A stretch of 64,000 bases of DNA from DASSFG01 sp035547915 (GTDB lineage: Bacteria; Planctomycetota; Planctomycetia; Pirellulales; JAICIG01): NCBI GenBank assembly GCA_035547915.1, contig DASZTS010000015.1:186001-250000 (forward strand). Direction: 5' to 3'. Of this stretch, positions 7,328 to 19,100 are shown piece by piece. A program made the translations under genes and the position numbers. Position 1 is the first letter of the stretch, and every line of letters begins with the position of its first letter. The notes beneath the pieces were generated by a model, which saw only the letters and a list, made by a program, of their open reading frames with translations, was not told the origin of the DNA and did not search any database.

Positions 7328-10089
7328 ACGCGCTCGGAATCTCGCTCCTCTGGACGGCCTGCCAAGTAACCGTGTTCTGCCTCGCCGGTCAGGCCGTGTA
7401 CCTCATTGCACGCCGCCGACATCCGGCCTGGGGAGCGGCGGTCGCGTGCGGAGTCTTGGTGATGGCCGCCGGCGTTGCCGCCCTTTCCATCTCACCTTGG
7501 CCTCGCTGGTGGACCGCGAGGAGCTCTGCGGCGCTACGGTCGGCGGCGACGGCGGCCGCAATCACCGATCCCGAGAAGCTGCCGGCCCAGCCGAGTGACA
7601 CCTCGAGCGAAGATACCACTGGGCGTGATTCCGTGGACTCGGCCGAAGCGACCGGCGCGCTGAACTTCTTGTCTCGGATGTTCGACAAGGTTCCTCGTGA
7701 ATGGTCGGCCGACTCCCGCGCGGAGCACTTCGGCCGGTGGCGGTGGCCCGCGTGGCTGGCAGGGTTTGTCCTCGCGGGTGCGGTGATAGGCACTGCACGT
7801 TTGCTGTTCGGGTTGCTAGCGCTTACGAAGCTGCTGCGCGATACCCGGCCCGTAACCGATCCGTCGCTGCTGGGCCTGCTCGAACAGCTCAGAGAGCAGT
7901 TGCGCTGCCGCAGGCCGATCGAACTGCGCGAGATGACGGCCGCTGGCGGCGCGCCGGCGGTGCTGGGATGGCGGTGCCCCATCATTCTGTTGCCGGCCGA
8001 GTGGCGCACATGGAACGCGAACGCGCAACGGGGCGTGCTCGCGCACGAAACGACGCACGTGGCGCACAGCGATTTCCCGATGTGGCTGCTCGCCCAAGCG
8101 GCACTGATCGTCAACTTCTACAATCCGGTCGCGCAATGGCTGGCCTTCAGATTGAGACTGGAGCAGGAATTGGCCGCCGACGCCTGCGGTGCGGTGCTTA
8201 CCGGCGGCACCAGGGCCTATGCGGCCATCCTGGCGCAGATGGCGCTGAGGCACGACCAAGCTTCAACGGTATGGGCAGGACGCCCATTTTTCCCAACACG
8301 CGGCACGCTCATGAGGAGAATTGAGATGCTACAAAGGCAGACGATCGTCAGCGAGATTCTGCCGTCGCGCTTCTGGCCGACGGTTTTTATGGTCACACTC
8401 GCCCTTGTCGCGTTGGGAATAGCGGGCGTGCGTCGCCCGGCCAACGCCGTGGAGGCCGCCGACCGGCCGATGGAATCACTCACGTCCGAGCCGGCAAACG
8501 ACGACGAACAGAAGCCTTTGCCGTCCTTCGACGACTCCTACCTGCCGTCGGACGCCATCGCCGTGATGTCATTCAAATCGATGAAGGTTGCCGATTCCGA
8601 TCTCGTCGTGCAGCCGACGCTGCTCAGTTTCCCTTTTGCTCTGGGCTTCGGGATTACGGCGACCGACACCGAGAAGGCCGCCGAATGGGAGGTGGACGAG
8701 GTCACGATTATCGGGTTCCCGGAGCCAGGGCAGGATGCTGCGGATTCCACGGACCCGACGGACGGATGGCCGGTAGGAATCTATCGCATGCATCGACCGT
8801 ATGAACCGGCCAAACTGCGAGTCAAGCTCTTCGGTGAGGCACCCGACGGTGCGACGGAGACGACCTGCCACGGGCATCGTTGCTTCCGTGCCACTTCCGA
8901 CATCAGCGGCTCGCTTGTCAACTATCTCATGGTCGACGACCGCACAATCGTCGTCATTCGCGAGCGCGATGTGGCAAAAGTGCTCGCGTCTGATCCTCAA
9001 TCCCATCCAGCCTGGTACGACCAATGGCAGAAGATCCGTGGCAGCTCGCTGGCCGTGGCATTCGATTCGGCGGCTGTGGAGAAGATCGAAGAACGGCCCG
9101 AGGACTCGGCCGAGGAATTCTTTTGGTCGGCGATCAAGGACACCTCGCTATTTCTTGGGCGCGTCGACTCGACACCGCTCGGTTTTGAAGGCAGCCTGAC
9201 GGGTATCTGTAAATCGCCCGAACAGGCGGTGGCGACGAGCAAGTTCGCTCGGAATTACCTCACGCTGGCCGGACAGGCGATTCCCCTGGCGCTCTCGCCA
9301 TCCACGTTGCCCGAGGAATACCAATCGCTGGACGTTGGCGGTTCGCTGACGCGGTTCCTCTCCGAAGTAAAGATCAATACTGACGGAACGAACGTCACGG
9401 TGAAAGGAAAAATCCCGGCCGAGTTCGTCGGCCCGTTCGCCGCGGCAACCAAAGGGCTCCTCGCGCGGCAAACGGAGGAACTCCAGGCAAGAGACAAGCG
9501 GGATGAGCAAACCCACATTGCGAAATTGGGGCGGCTGGTCGAGGCCCTGAACTCGTACTACGACGCGCACGGGCATTATCCGCCTGCCGCCGCCGTTGGC
9601 GCAGACGGCAAGACCTTGCATAGCTGGCGCGTCGAACTACTTCCTTACTTGGGTGAGCAAAGCCTGTTCGATAGCTACCGGCTCGATGAGCCGTGGGACA
9701 GCGAACACAACAAGCCGTTGGTCGAGAGAATTCCATCGGCATACGGCACGAGCCAATGGTCCGCGAAAGGCCATACGGATTATTTCGTCGTCACCGGGAA
9801 TGGGACACTGTTCGATACCGATCAGCCGACGAAACGCGAGAGCATCACCGATGCCCCGGGCGAAACGATTCTTGTTCTCCAGAGCAACCAGAAGGTGCCT
9901 TGGACCAAGCCCGTCGACATCGAGACGTCCGCCGACCACAACACTCTGCGACCGTTTCGCGGCCACGGGAAGGGATTCTATGCCGCCTTCGCCGATGGCA
10001 CGGTTCGGCTCGTGTCCAAAGCGACCGATCCGGCGAGCATCCGCGCCATGTTCACCAAGGCCGGCGGCGACGAGGTCAAGTTGCGTTGA
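7324..10089 (+). CDS. M56 (BlaR1-type) membrane metallopeptidase with C-terminal DUF1559-like domain
   Basis: The 921-residue protein begins with membrane helices flanking a zinc protease domain. HETTH at residues 241-245 is the zinc motif, and LEQELAADACG near 281 supplies the third ligand. A further membrane helix near 355-370 ends the BlaR1-like part. The rest should lie outside the cytoplasm. It contains a module opening with YLPSDAIAVMSFKS (about 398-700) and a C-terminal domain of the DUF1559 type: LGRLVEALNSYYDAHGHYPPA, SWRVELLPYLGEQ, and the end FYAAFADGTVRLVSK. It has no penicillin-binding sensor domain, so the signal is not expected to be a beta-lactam. It probably senses an envelope signal and relieves repression by the BlaI protein encoded just upstream. 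Confidence 0.93.
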   Translation: MNALGISLLWTACQVTVFCLAGQAVYLIARRRHPAWGAAVACGVLVMAAGVAALSISPWPRWWTARSSAALRSAATAAAITDPEKLPAQPSDTSSEDTTGRDSVDSAEATGALNFLSRMFDKVPREWSADSRAEHFGRWRWPAWLAGFVLAGAVIGTARLLFGLLALTKLLRDTRPVTDPSLLGLLEQLREQLRCRRPIELREMTAAGGAPAVLGWRCPIILLPAEWRTWNANAQRGVLAHETTHVAHSDFPMWLLAQAALIVNFYNPVAQWLAFRLRLEQELAADACGAVLTGGTRAYAAILAQMALRHDQASTVWAGRPFFPTRGTLMRRIEMLQRQTIVSEILPSRFWPTVFMVTLALVALGIAGVRRPANAVEAADRPMESLTSEPANDDEQKPLPSFDDSYLPSDAIAVMSFKSMKVADSDLVVQPTLLSFPFALGFGITATDTEKAAEWEVDEVTIIGFPEPGQDAADSTDPTDGWPVGIYRMHRPYEPAKLRVKLFGEAPDGATETTCHGHRCFRATSDISGSLVNYLMVDDRTIVVIRERDVAKVLASDPQSHPAWYDQWQKIRGSSLAVAFDSAAVEKIEERPEDSAEEFFWSAIKDTSLFLGRVDSTPLGFEGSLTGICKSPEQAVATSKFARNYLTLAGQAIPLALSPSTLPEEYQSLDVGGSLTRFLSEVKINTDGTNVTVKGKIPAEFVGPFAAATKGLLARQTEELQARDKRDEQTHIAKLGRLVEALNSYYDAHGHYPPAAAVGADGKTLHSWRVELLPYLGEQSLFDSYRLDEPWDSEHNKPLVERIPSAYGTSQWSAKGHTDYFVVTGNGTLFDTDQPTKRESITDAPGETILVLQSNQKVPWTKPVDIETSADHNTLRPFRGHGKGFYAAFADGTVRLVSKATDPASIRAMFTKAGGDEVKLR

Positions 10090-10123
10090 GTCTGGCGCGG
10101 ATCGACCGACCTATCAGCCGCTC

Positions 10124-13100
10124 TTAGACCTGGACATCGTCGTAGTACTCGTCGGAGGAGATGAGCTGCGTGATGACCAATTCGTCGGTGTAGCCGCTGT
10201 CGAGTTCGCCGCCGAAGAAGGCCAGTCCGTCGGCGTCGGCCGGGCGGTCGAGGAACTGTTCGAAGAGGGCGTTCACGCGCACGCGGTGGTATTCGTCGCT
10301 GTTGAAGATGATGCTGGCGACGTCGGCCGCCGTCTGGCCCTGGGCCATCAGTCCTCCGAAGTATTGCAAAGCCGTCGGGTCGATCGCGCGGCCGAGGGCG
10401 TCTTGGAACAAACCCTGCAAGAAGCCGGCGTCGGTGCCGCCGGCGCGGGTTTGCCAATACTCGGGTGAACTGACCAGGGCTTGGGCCATGCTCTCGATCG
10501 TGCCGCCGTCGTAGAGATAGGCCGTCCAGAAGGCCTGGCCCGAAGCGTCGGGGGCGCGCCCCAGATACTGCTCGTACAGCTCCGTTACGGTGTCTCGCTG
10601 GAACTCTTCGGAGAAGGCGAGCTGGACGATGTCGTAGGCCACCTGGCCGCGGGGCTGCCCCGCGTCGAGCATCGCGACCCAGAAGTTGAGCCCGCTCAAT
10701 TCCGCCTGCCGGTCGAACAGGTCGCGATATGCCTCCTGGACCCAGTTCTGGTCGGGCGTGCCCACCGTACCGTTCTCGAGCAGTTGCTCGTGGATGGTGG
10801 CTTTCGCACTCACGGTGGCCGACGTGGCACCGCCGCTGGGCGTACCCGCCGACTGATCGATACTCACCTGCACCGTGTAATGTCCTTCGTCGTCGTAGGT
10901 GTGGCTACCGCTCACGGTATAGGTGGTGCCGGACAACGAAACGCTTCCGATCGAGGAAGTGCCGTCGCCCCAATCGATCGTGGCGCTGAAGTCGCCCGCC
11001 GGCAACGAACCGTCGCCGTCAGTGAACGTGGCCACCGACGCTCCGGTGAGCACCTTGAACTCATAGCCGCTCACGGCCACGGCCGTCGCCGCTATGCCGC
11101 CGCTCCCGGTTACCGTCGCATGGGCTATCTGTGCCGTGCTGACGACCGTCACGGCCGGCGCCGATTCATGGCCCAGAGTAACATCGACCGAATAGGTGCC
11201 ATCCTGCGCGTAGGTGTGCGCCCCGGTGACCGTGAAGACGTGGCTCGTCGGATCGACCGAGATCGTGCCCGTGCTGCTCGTGCCGTCGCCCCAATCGATC
11301 GTAGCCGAGTAGTCGGCGAGCGGCTCGGCGCCGCCCGGATCGGTGAACGTGGCCACGGTCTGGGCCGAGGCGGCGTTTCCTTCGGTCGCCGTGTACGTAA
11401 AACCGCCGGTCCCGACCACGGCGGGATCGCTGACCGTCGCCGTGTCGGTCGCCGTCGCGGCCGGCGCACTCTCGTGGTTGACGATGACCGTAACGGAGTA
11501 AGTGCCTTCTTCCGTGTAGGTATGTTGGCCGGTGACCGTCGCCGCCGTCTGTCCGGCACCGGGCAGCGTAATGGTTCCGACGCTCGACGTGCCGTCGCCC
11601 CATTCGATCTCGGCCGTGTAGTTGGCCTGTAACTCGAAACCGCCCGGATCGGTGAAGGTGGCCACGGTCTGCACTGCGGAGCTAGCGCCCTCGAGGGCCG
11701 TGATGGTGAACCCGCCGGTGAGCACGACTGCTGGGTCCGAAGTCGAGATCAAGAACGTGGCGCCGGCTCCCACCGCGCCGCTCGCGCTGATATTGAGGCC
11801 GAAGGAATCGGTCCCTTCTTCGGTCGCCTTGTATGCCAGGCGGCCGTTGTTGATGTCGTCCTGCGTGAACGTGCCACCCTGAGCCAACGCCTGACCGTTG
11901 AGTAACAGACTGCCGTCCGTCGGCACCGATGTTACGGTGAACACGACGTCGGCCGCGGATGTGGTGCTGCCTGGGACGGAGGCGGCAAGTAGGCTGCTGG
12001 CGATCGTGGTCGTGGTACCTTCGACCGCCGACAGCCCCGAGTTCGTGTTCAGTATCACCTGCATCTGCCCCGGCGAGGCGACGTTCAACGTGGCGGTGGC
12101 CGTGGTGCTTTCCGCGCTGTCGGTGAGCGACTGGATGGTGACCGTCACCGTGCCCTGGCCGGGACTCGCGCCGGACACGTCGAGCAGGATCGCTCCCTGC
12201 GACAGACCGGGCAGGATAAAGAGCGGCACGCTTTGCGTCAGCTTGCCGTCGAGGCCGATGAGGCTGGCGGTGATCGGCCCAGTCGTGCCGGTAATAGTCG
12301 CCGAGTAGCTGTCTTCGGTGTTGCCCGTATTGTTAACTTGCAACAAGTACGAAGTCGCCCCTGGCGCAGACAGGTTCTGCGTGGCAGGTGAGAAACTGGC
12401 CGAGACCGATTGCGTGGAGGGAACCGTCAGATTGGCGGTCGATGAGCCCTGCACGGTGGGGTTATTCTGCGAGGTGGCAACGACGGTCAGCGGCAGGTTG
12501 CCCGCGTCGGCGAAGTTGGCCGCGGTAGTGGTGATATCGACCCTTTGCGAATTGCCCGGAGCGAGTGTCATCGTCTGCGTGGTTGCCAGGCTGGCGATCG
12601 AAGCGGCCGGTCCGGCCAGGCTCAGGTTGAATGTGTCGGTGGATTTGCCGGCGTTCTCCACCAAAACTTGGTACGGCGCGCCGGGGGCGGTCGAAGACTG
12701 AGAAACCGGGGCCAACGACACAAACACTCCCTGGGGTAGAATCGTGAGCGTGCCGTTGGCCGTACCCGAAACCGGCGGATTGTTCACCGATGTCGCGGTG
12801 ACGGTGAAGTTCTCGTCGATGGGCGTATCGACCACATCGGGTTGGAGCGTCAGCGTCACGTCGCGAAAGTTACTCGCGCCCGGCGGCACCGTAATCGAGT
12901 TCTGCGAAAAGTATTGATTAAAAAGACCGGAAGTGCCGCTCAGACTGAGGTTGAAGGTATCGGCGACGCTGCCCGTGTTCGTCACCTGGACGGTGTATTG
13001 AGCCAACTCGTCCAGTCCCGCAGCCGCGGTCGTCGGGATCAGATTGACCGTCACGCCGTGGGCATCGGGAGTCGGTATTACGGGCGTGCCGGCCAAGATT

Positions 13101-16100
13101 ACGTTGAACGGCGCTGCGGCTGACTCGCCCGAGCCGACCTCGTCGCCAGGTGGAAGCGAACCCACCACGATGATCTCCGAGCTGTATGTACCCGGCAATT
13201 CGAACGGGTTGCTGTTGAATGAAAACGGCACGTCGACCGTGCTGTCGGGCTGCATCCGCACCACCGCAGGCAGGGTGCCTTGGGTGTAATTGATGCCGAT
13301 AATCGGTTGAAGATAATAGTCGACCGTTTCGTCGAGCGGATTCGAGAGCCGCAAATCGTATGTCAGCGTACCGCCGGGCACGACGGTATCCGACGAGGGC
13401 AGGACCTCCGCGATAGGTATGCCGGTCACCGAAGTAGCGGGAACCGTCAACGATCCCGGCGTACCCTGGCTGACGAATGACACCGACGTGCCGAGCGTGA
13501 CCGGACGTACCTCGTTGGCGTTCAGGCTTTGCACCTTTGTCTGCCAGGTGAAGGTCTGCTGGTCCTGGCCGAAGGCGAGCTGCCGGACCCAAGTGAGCGT
13601 GTCGAAATTCGCGCCCGTGGTGATCGACGTGGGCGGGATATTGAAGGACCCGCTGACGATCGTCGTGTTCGGGTCGTTTGGCACTTCCACCGAAGCCGTA
13701 TACGACGTGTGGTCAACCGTGCCGATCAGGTAGGTGGTCAATCCCTGTGTGTTGGTGGCATAGAGAATGTTACCCGAGACGGCCATCTCGAAGCCCGGTA
13801 CCGGCTGCGTGGTGGCGCTGACGACGATATTGTTCGGGTCGGTCGAATCGACCAGCAGCAACGCCGGTGTGCCATTGTTCAAGGTGCCGCTGATCGCATA
13901 CAAGCCGTTGCCGATCGACACGACCGACACACGTGAGGGGTTGGAAACGACCGTGCCGAACGTCTCGGGTGTGACCAGCGTATTGCCGATCAGTCGCGGG
14001 TCGCTCGGGTTGCTGATGTCCATCAGCGACAGTACCAGGTTGCCGCTGTATTGGCCGTAGTCCGATTGATCGCCGACCGGCCCGCCGGTGCTCGAAATCA
14101 CCAGCGCTTGGGTTCCCTGAATGGCGATGTCGAGGGCCTGCTCGGTGCCCGGAATATCGACTTCCTTGGTGACCGAGAGGCTCGCCGGGTTGGAGTCATC
14201 GACCACCAGTACGCGTCCCACACCGGGATTGAACGTGAAGCCGCCGCCGGCGGTCTCGGTGGAACTGGCGATGTAGGCCACGCCGCTTTGGGTGATCACA
14301 CCGCCGAACTGTTGCGTGTCGCCGCCGTCCACCGGGCTTTGATGTGGATCGCTGTAGAGCTCCCCTTGGAACGTGGGCGCGGCCGGGTTGCTCATGTCGA
14401 TGGCCAGTACGGTGCCGAATTCGTTGTCGAGTCCTGTACCAAAGAAGCCCACGCCGGATGTCGGCACCAAGAGCGTTGTGCCATCAATCAGCAAATCGTT
14501 GATGAACTGATAGGGGAACAACGTGTTGCTGACCTGCGTGGGCGCGGCCGGGCTCGCCAAGGAATAAACAAGCAGCCTGAATTGGTTGGCGTTCAGCGTA
14601 GCCGTCGTGCCAATGATCAGGTAATCGGTGCCGCCGATCGTGGCCACGATGCCCTTGGTGAAATTGCCATTGTTTATCTCGTCCTTGCCCGTGCCGAAGG
14701 TCGATAGGTCGCTCGGGTTGGCGGGATCGGTGACGTCGACGACGTCGACGCCGTTGCTGCCAGACACGTAGGCGTAGGTCTTGCCGCCCGAAGCGTAGAT
14801 GGCCACATCGGTGGCGGACGGCGTGGTGGCTACCTGCCCGTCCAGAGTCAAAGGGTCTGTGAACGGCGTCTCGGCACTGACCGACAACGTATTGGTCACC
14901 GTCGCAGTACCTTGAGGAACCGACGTCGGGCTGGTCGTCACGCTGGCCATCACCGGCAGGCCGATGGTGAGATTGGCCGTGCCCGTGGCGGCCGGGAGCG
15001 GTCGAGTCGCCTGATCGGTCACCGTCACGGTGACCGTATCGACGCCGTCGACGAAACCCGTGGTGTCGATCTTCCCCAGATCGACCGTCGTCAGACCGCT
15101 GGTGTCCGTCAGCGGCACGGTCAACGGATTCGGATCGGTGTAGATCACCTTGCCGTTCGGGTCGGCTACGGTGAACGTCGCCGAGAGCGTGCGCGGCTCG
15201 TTGACCACGCTTTGGATCTTGGCAGTGACGTCGACCGGTCCTCCCGGCTGCGTGAAGGGTGGTGTGACCGTGACAACGGGCACGCCGATCGATTCGGCGA
15301 GCAAGGTCAACTGCCCCGGTGTGCTGAGATTGATCTCGGGGGCACCTTCAGCGGTCGCTGTGACGGTGAAGTTGCCACCGACTAGCGCGCTGCCCGATTG
15401 CGACAGCGTGAGCATCACTACGGTTGCGCCTTGGGGAATCGACTGGCCCGGCGCGAGCGCGATGGAGGTCGGGCTGAACTGGGCGGTGACTCCGGGGGGC
15501 AAACCGCTCACGCTGAAGTCGTAAGTCGTGGTCTGGCTTCCGGTATTTCGCAGCTCGACGTTGTACACGGTCGGCGCTCCGGGCAGGGCCAGCGCCTGGC
15601 TGCTGGCCAGCGAGAGCGTGAAGCCGTGCAAGGCATAGTCGGTGATCGCCTGACCTAGCGAATCGAGCGCCGTGCCCAGATTTGTGATCGCCGTTTGAAT
15701 CTCGGTGGCCGTCGTGGCCGCGGAGAGCGCGGTTTGGGCCGCCGTAAGGGACGCCGCGTAGCTTCCCAAAAACGGGTCGTTGGTCAGCAGCGTGATGATG
15801 CTTCCCAGCGCCGCCGTCGCCTGGCCGAGATAGACATTGCTCGTAGGCGTCTCGACCAGGTTCGTGAGCGCGAGCGCCAGATCATTGAGCTGCGTGGAAA
15901 GCCCGGTGATGTTCAAGTTTTGCGCGGCGATGGCTGCACTGGCGACGGCCGGGACGCCGGGCGCGGCCACTTCGACCGGAATCGTCACGCTTATGGGCGA
16001 CGGCACGCCGGCCACGTTTGCCGCTGCAAGGGTGATGGTCGTCGCGGATTCGCCGGGCGACGTGAACTGCAAGGTTCCGCCGGTTACCACCGGCTGCACT

Positions 16101-19100
16101 TGCTCGATCTGCAAGTTGGCGATATTCGTCTGCCAGGTGATTTGCTGATTGGCCCCCGGCGCGAGGTTTAGATTCCAAGTCAGTGTTTCGCTGTTCGCGC
16201 CGTTGGTGACGCTGGCCGGCGCCAGACTGAACGAATTTGGCGCGATACTCACGCCATCGGTCGGTACGGTAACCGTCACCGTCGCGGGCGTGGTGGTCAG
16301 CGCCGCGGCTTGATAGATCGTCAACCCGTCGGCCGCGGCGCCGAACAGTTGGCCGCCCGCGAGCGTCAGCCCGCTGGCGCTGGCGTTCGTCGCCAGACTG
16401 CTCACGGCCAACTTGCTGGGGTTGCTGGCGTCGACGCACAAGATGGTCGGCGAGCCGTTAGAGAGAGTGCCGTTGATGGCGAATTGCCCGTTGCCCAGCG
16501 AGATCACGTCGATCGACCCCAACGGATAGACGCCGACCGGCTGAAAGGTGTTTTGCGTGACAACGGTCGTGCCGATGACGGTCGGATTGTCGGGATTGGT
16601 GATGTCCAAGAGCGTGAGCGTGACATTGCCCGAGATCCCGACCTGCGACGGATCGCTGAACGGGCTGACCGAGCCCCCGGTACTACCCACCACCAGCGCG
16701 TGGGTGCCGTCGACCGCGATACCCAAGGCGTCGATCGTGCCCGGAATAGCGAGCGTCGCCCCGGCGCTCAAAGCACCACCCGCGCCCGTATTCACGACGG
16801 TCACCTGGCCCGTGCCCGTCTGCGTGTTCGCGCCCGTCGAAGTCGAACCGGTGACGAGCAGCGTCTGTGGGTTCACCACCGCCGACTCGTTGACGAACGA
16901 GGCGTGCCCGTTGGGCTGCGGCTGGTCGTGATAGAGGGCGCCACCGACGACCGGTGTGGCGGGATTGCCGAAATCGACTGCTACCAATTCGCCCGCTTGG
17001 CTCACCACATCGCCGTTGGCATCGTAGGCCTGGCCGAAGGTCGAGAGATAGGCCGTCGTCCCCTCGATCGTCATGCCGTTGAGATAATCGTACGGCACCG
17101 ACACGCTGCCCAGGAGCGTCGGCGATTGTGGATTGGTCAGTGAATAGATGAGAACCTCGATCGTGCTGGCGCCCTCCGCTTGTGAAGCGACGATCAGCTC
17201 GTTGTTGGCAATGCCCAGGAGATTGAAAGCGGTATTTCCGCCAAGATTGAGATCCTTGCTTCCGAAGGTGCTCAACACCTTCGGGCTGCTGGGATTGCTG
17301 ATATCGACCACGCTGAGATCCTGCGTGCCCGCCACGTAGGCCAGTGTGCCATCCACCGCCACGCTGGTGGCCGTACTATCCGTCACCACGTTGCCGATCG
17401 CCGCATTGCTCGTAACGTTCAGCGTCTCGGTGCTCGTCACCGCACCCGGCGTCTGGTTGTCGGTATCGACCGACACACTCGCCGACACGGGCAGACTAAC
17501 CGTCAGTGTCGTCGTGCCTGTCGCCCCAGCGATAGGATTCCCGCTGCCGTCATCGACCGTCACATTGACCGTGTACTGTCCGGGTGCGAAGCCAGCGGTG
17601 CTGAACGTACCGAAGTCAATCGTGTTGAGGGCACCGATCGTCGAGAGCGTCACCGGCACCGCGGTCGACGTAAACACCGTTTGCCCCGCGCTGTTCTTGA
17701 CCGCGAATAACGCAGTTCCCTGCCCCTGCGCATTCACCTCGCTCTGCACGTCCGCCTTCACATCAACCGTCTGTCCCGCCGCGGCCTCCCCCTCTCCCTC
17801 CGGGAGAGGGCCGGGGTGAGGGAGCTGCACGCCGCCAATAGACGTCGCATTTACGGCCACCACCTGAACCCCGTTTTTCCCCGCCGCCTGATCGACATTC
17901 ACCGTAGCATTCAACGTCGAATCCAGCGGTGTGCTCGCGTCTGGCGTGAGCGTCGCCGTCTCCGTGACCGACTGTCCGACCGGAATCGTGCCCGGCGCTG
18001 ACAACCCGCTAATCGTCAACCCGGTATCCGTCGTCGTGGCCAGCGCCGCGTCATACGGCACATTGCCGACATTCGTAATCGTGATCGTCGCGGTCGTCGC
18101 CGTTCCCGGTGTCGTCGAAACCGCCGCGGGATTGCTCGTCACCTTCGCCGCCGCGATCGCCGGCATGGTGAATGTTACATTGACCGTCTGGGTGATGCTC
18201 GCGTCGCTCGTGCTCGTAGCGGTGACGGTGAACGAGACCTGTGTTCCGGGTGCCGGCAACGTTGCGCCAGTCGGCACCAGATAAATCCCCAGGATGCCTG
18301 TCTGCCCTGCCGGCACCGTATCGCTCGTTCCGCTATCAGCGATCGTCCATCCCGCCGGCACGTTCGAAAACGTCAAGTTATACGTATCGGCCGACGGACC
18401 CGTGTTGTGGAGCGTTGCGCGGAACGAGCTCGGAATCTGCGTGCCGGCGAACGGCACCGTGAACTGCGGGTCGGCATTAACACCGAATGTCATTCCAGCC
18501 GCTGCCTGCGTGACCGTCACCTCGACGGTTGCTTGAGAGACGAGGTCGGGATTCGTCGTCGATTGCGCAATGATTTGGATCGGGTACGTACCGACCGGAC
18601 TACCGGCCGCCGGCGTGACGGTGACGCTTCCGGTATCATCGATCGACACGGTCCAACTGCTCGGCGCGTTGGCCGTGAGGTCGTACTCATCGGCGAAACT
18701 CGTATTCACGCCGGCATTGAAAGTCACCGGAGTGTTCTGGTCAGTGGTCAGCATCGCTGGGCTGGGCGACAGTGAGAGCAGGTTAGCCGCGTTGCCGCTG
18801 AGCGTCACGGCGTCCGTGCCATTGCCATTGGCGGAGACGTCAACCGTTCCGTTGTAGCCTGTGAGCGTCGTTTCCTTGGTGGTATTAAGCGACGTGCTGC
18901 CGACGCTCACATTTCCCATTCCGGGTCCTAATTCGACGGCACTGCCAGACGCTGTAATCGAAGCTCTACCGGCGAATTCGGGAGATGTCGTCAACCCACT
19001 TCCCCCCAAGGCGACGGAGTTGGCGGCTATCCTGTACGTTCCGGAGGGCAGCGACGTTCCGTTTAACGTGAGCACACCAGCGGGAACCGTGAGTGTAATG

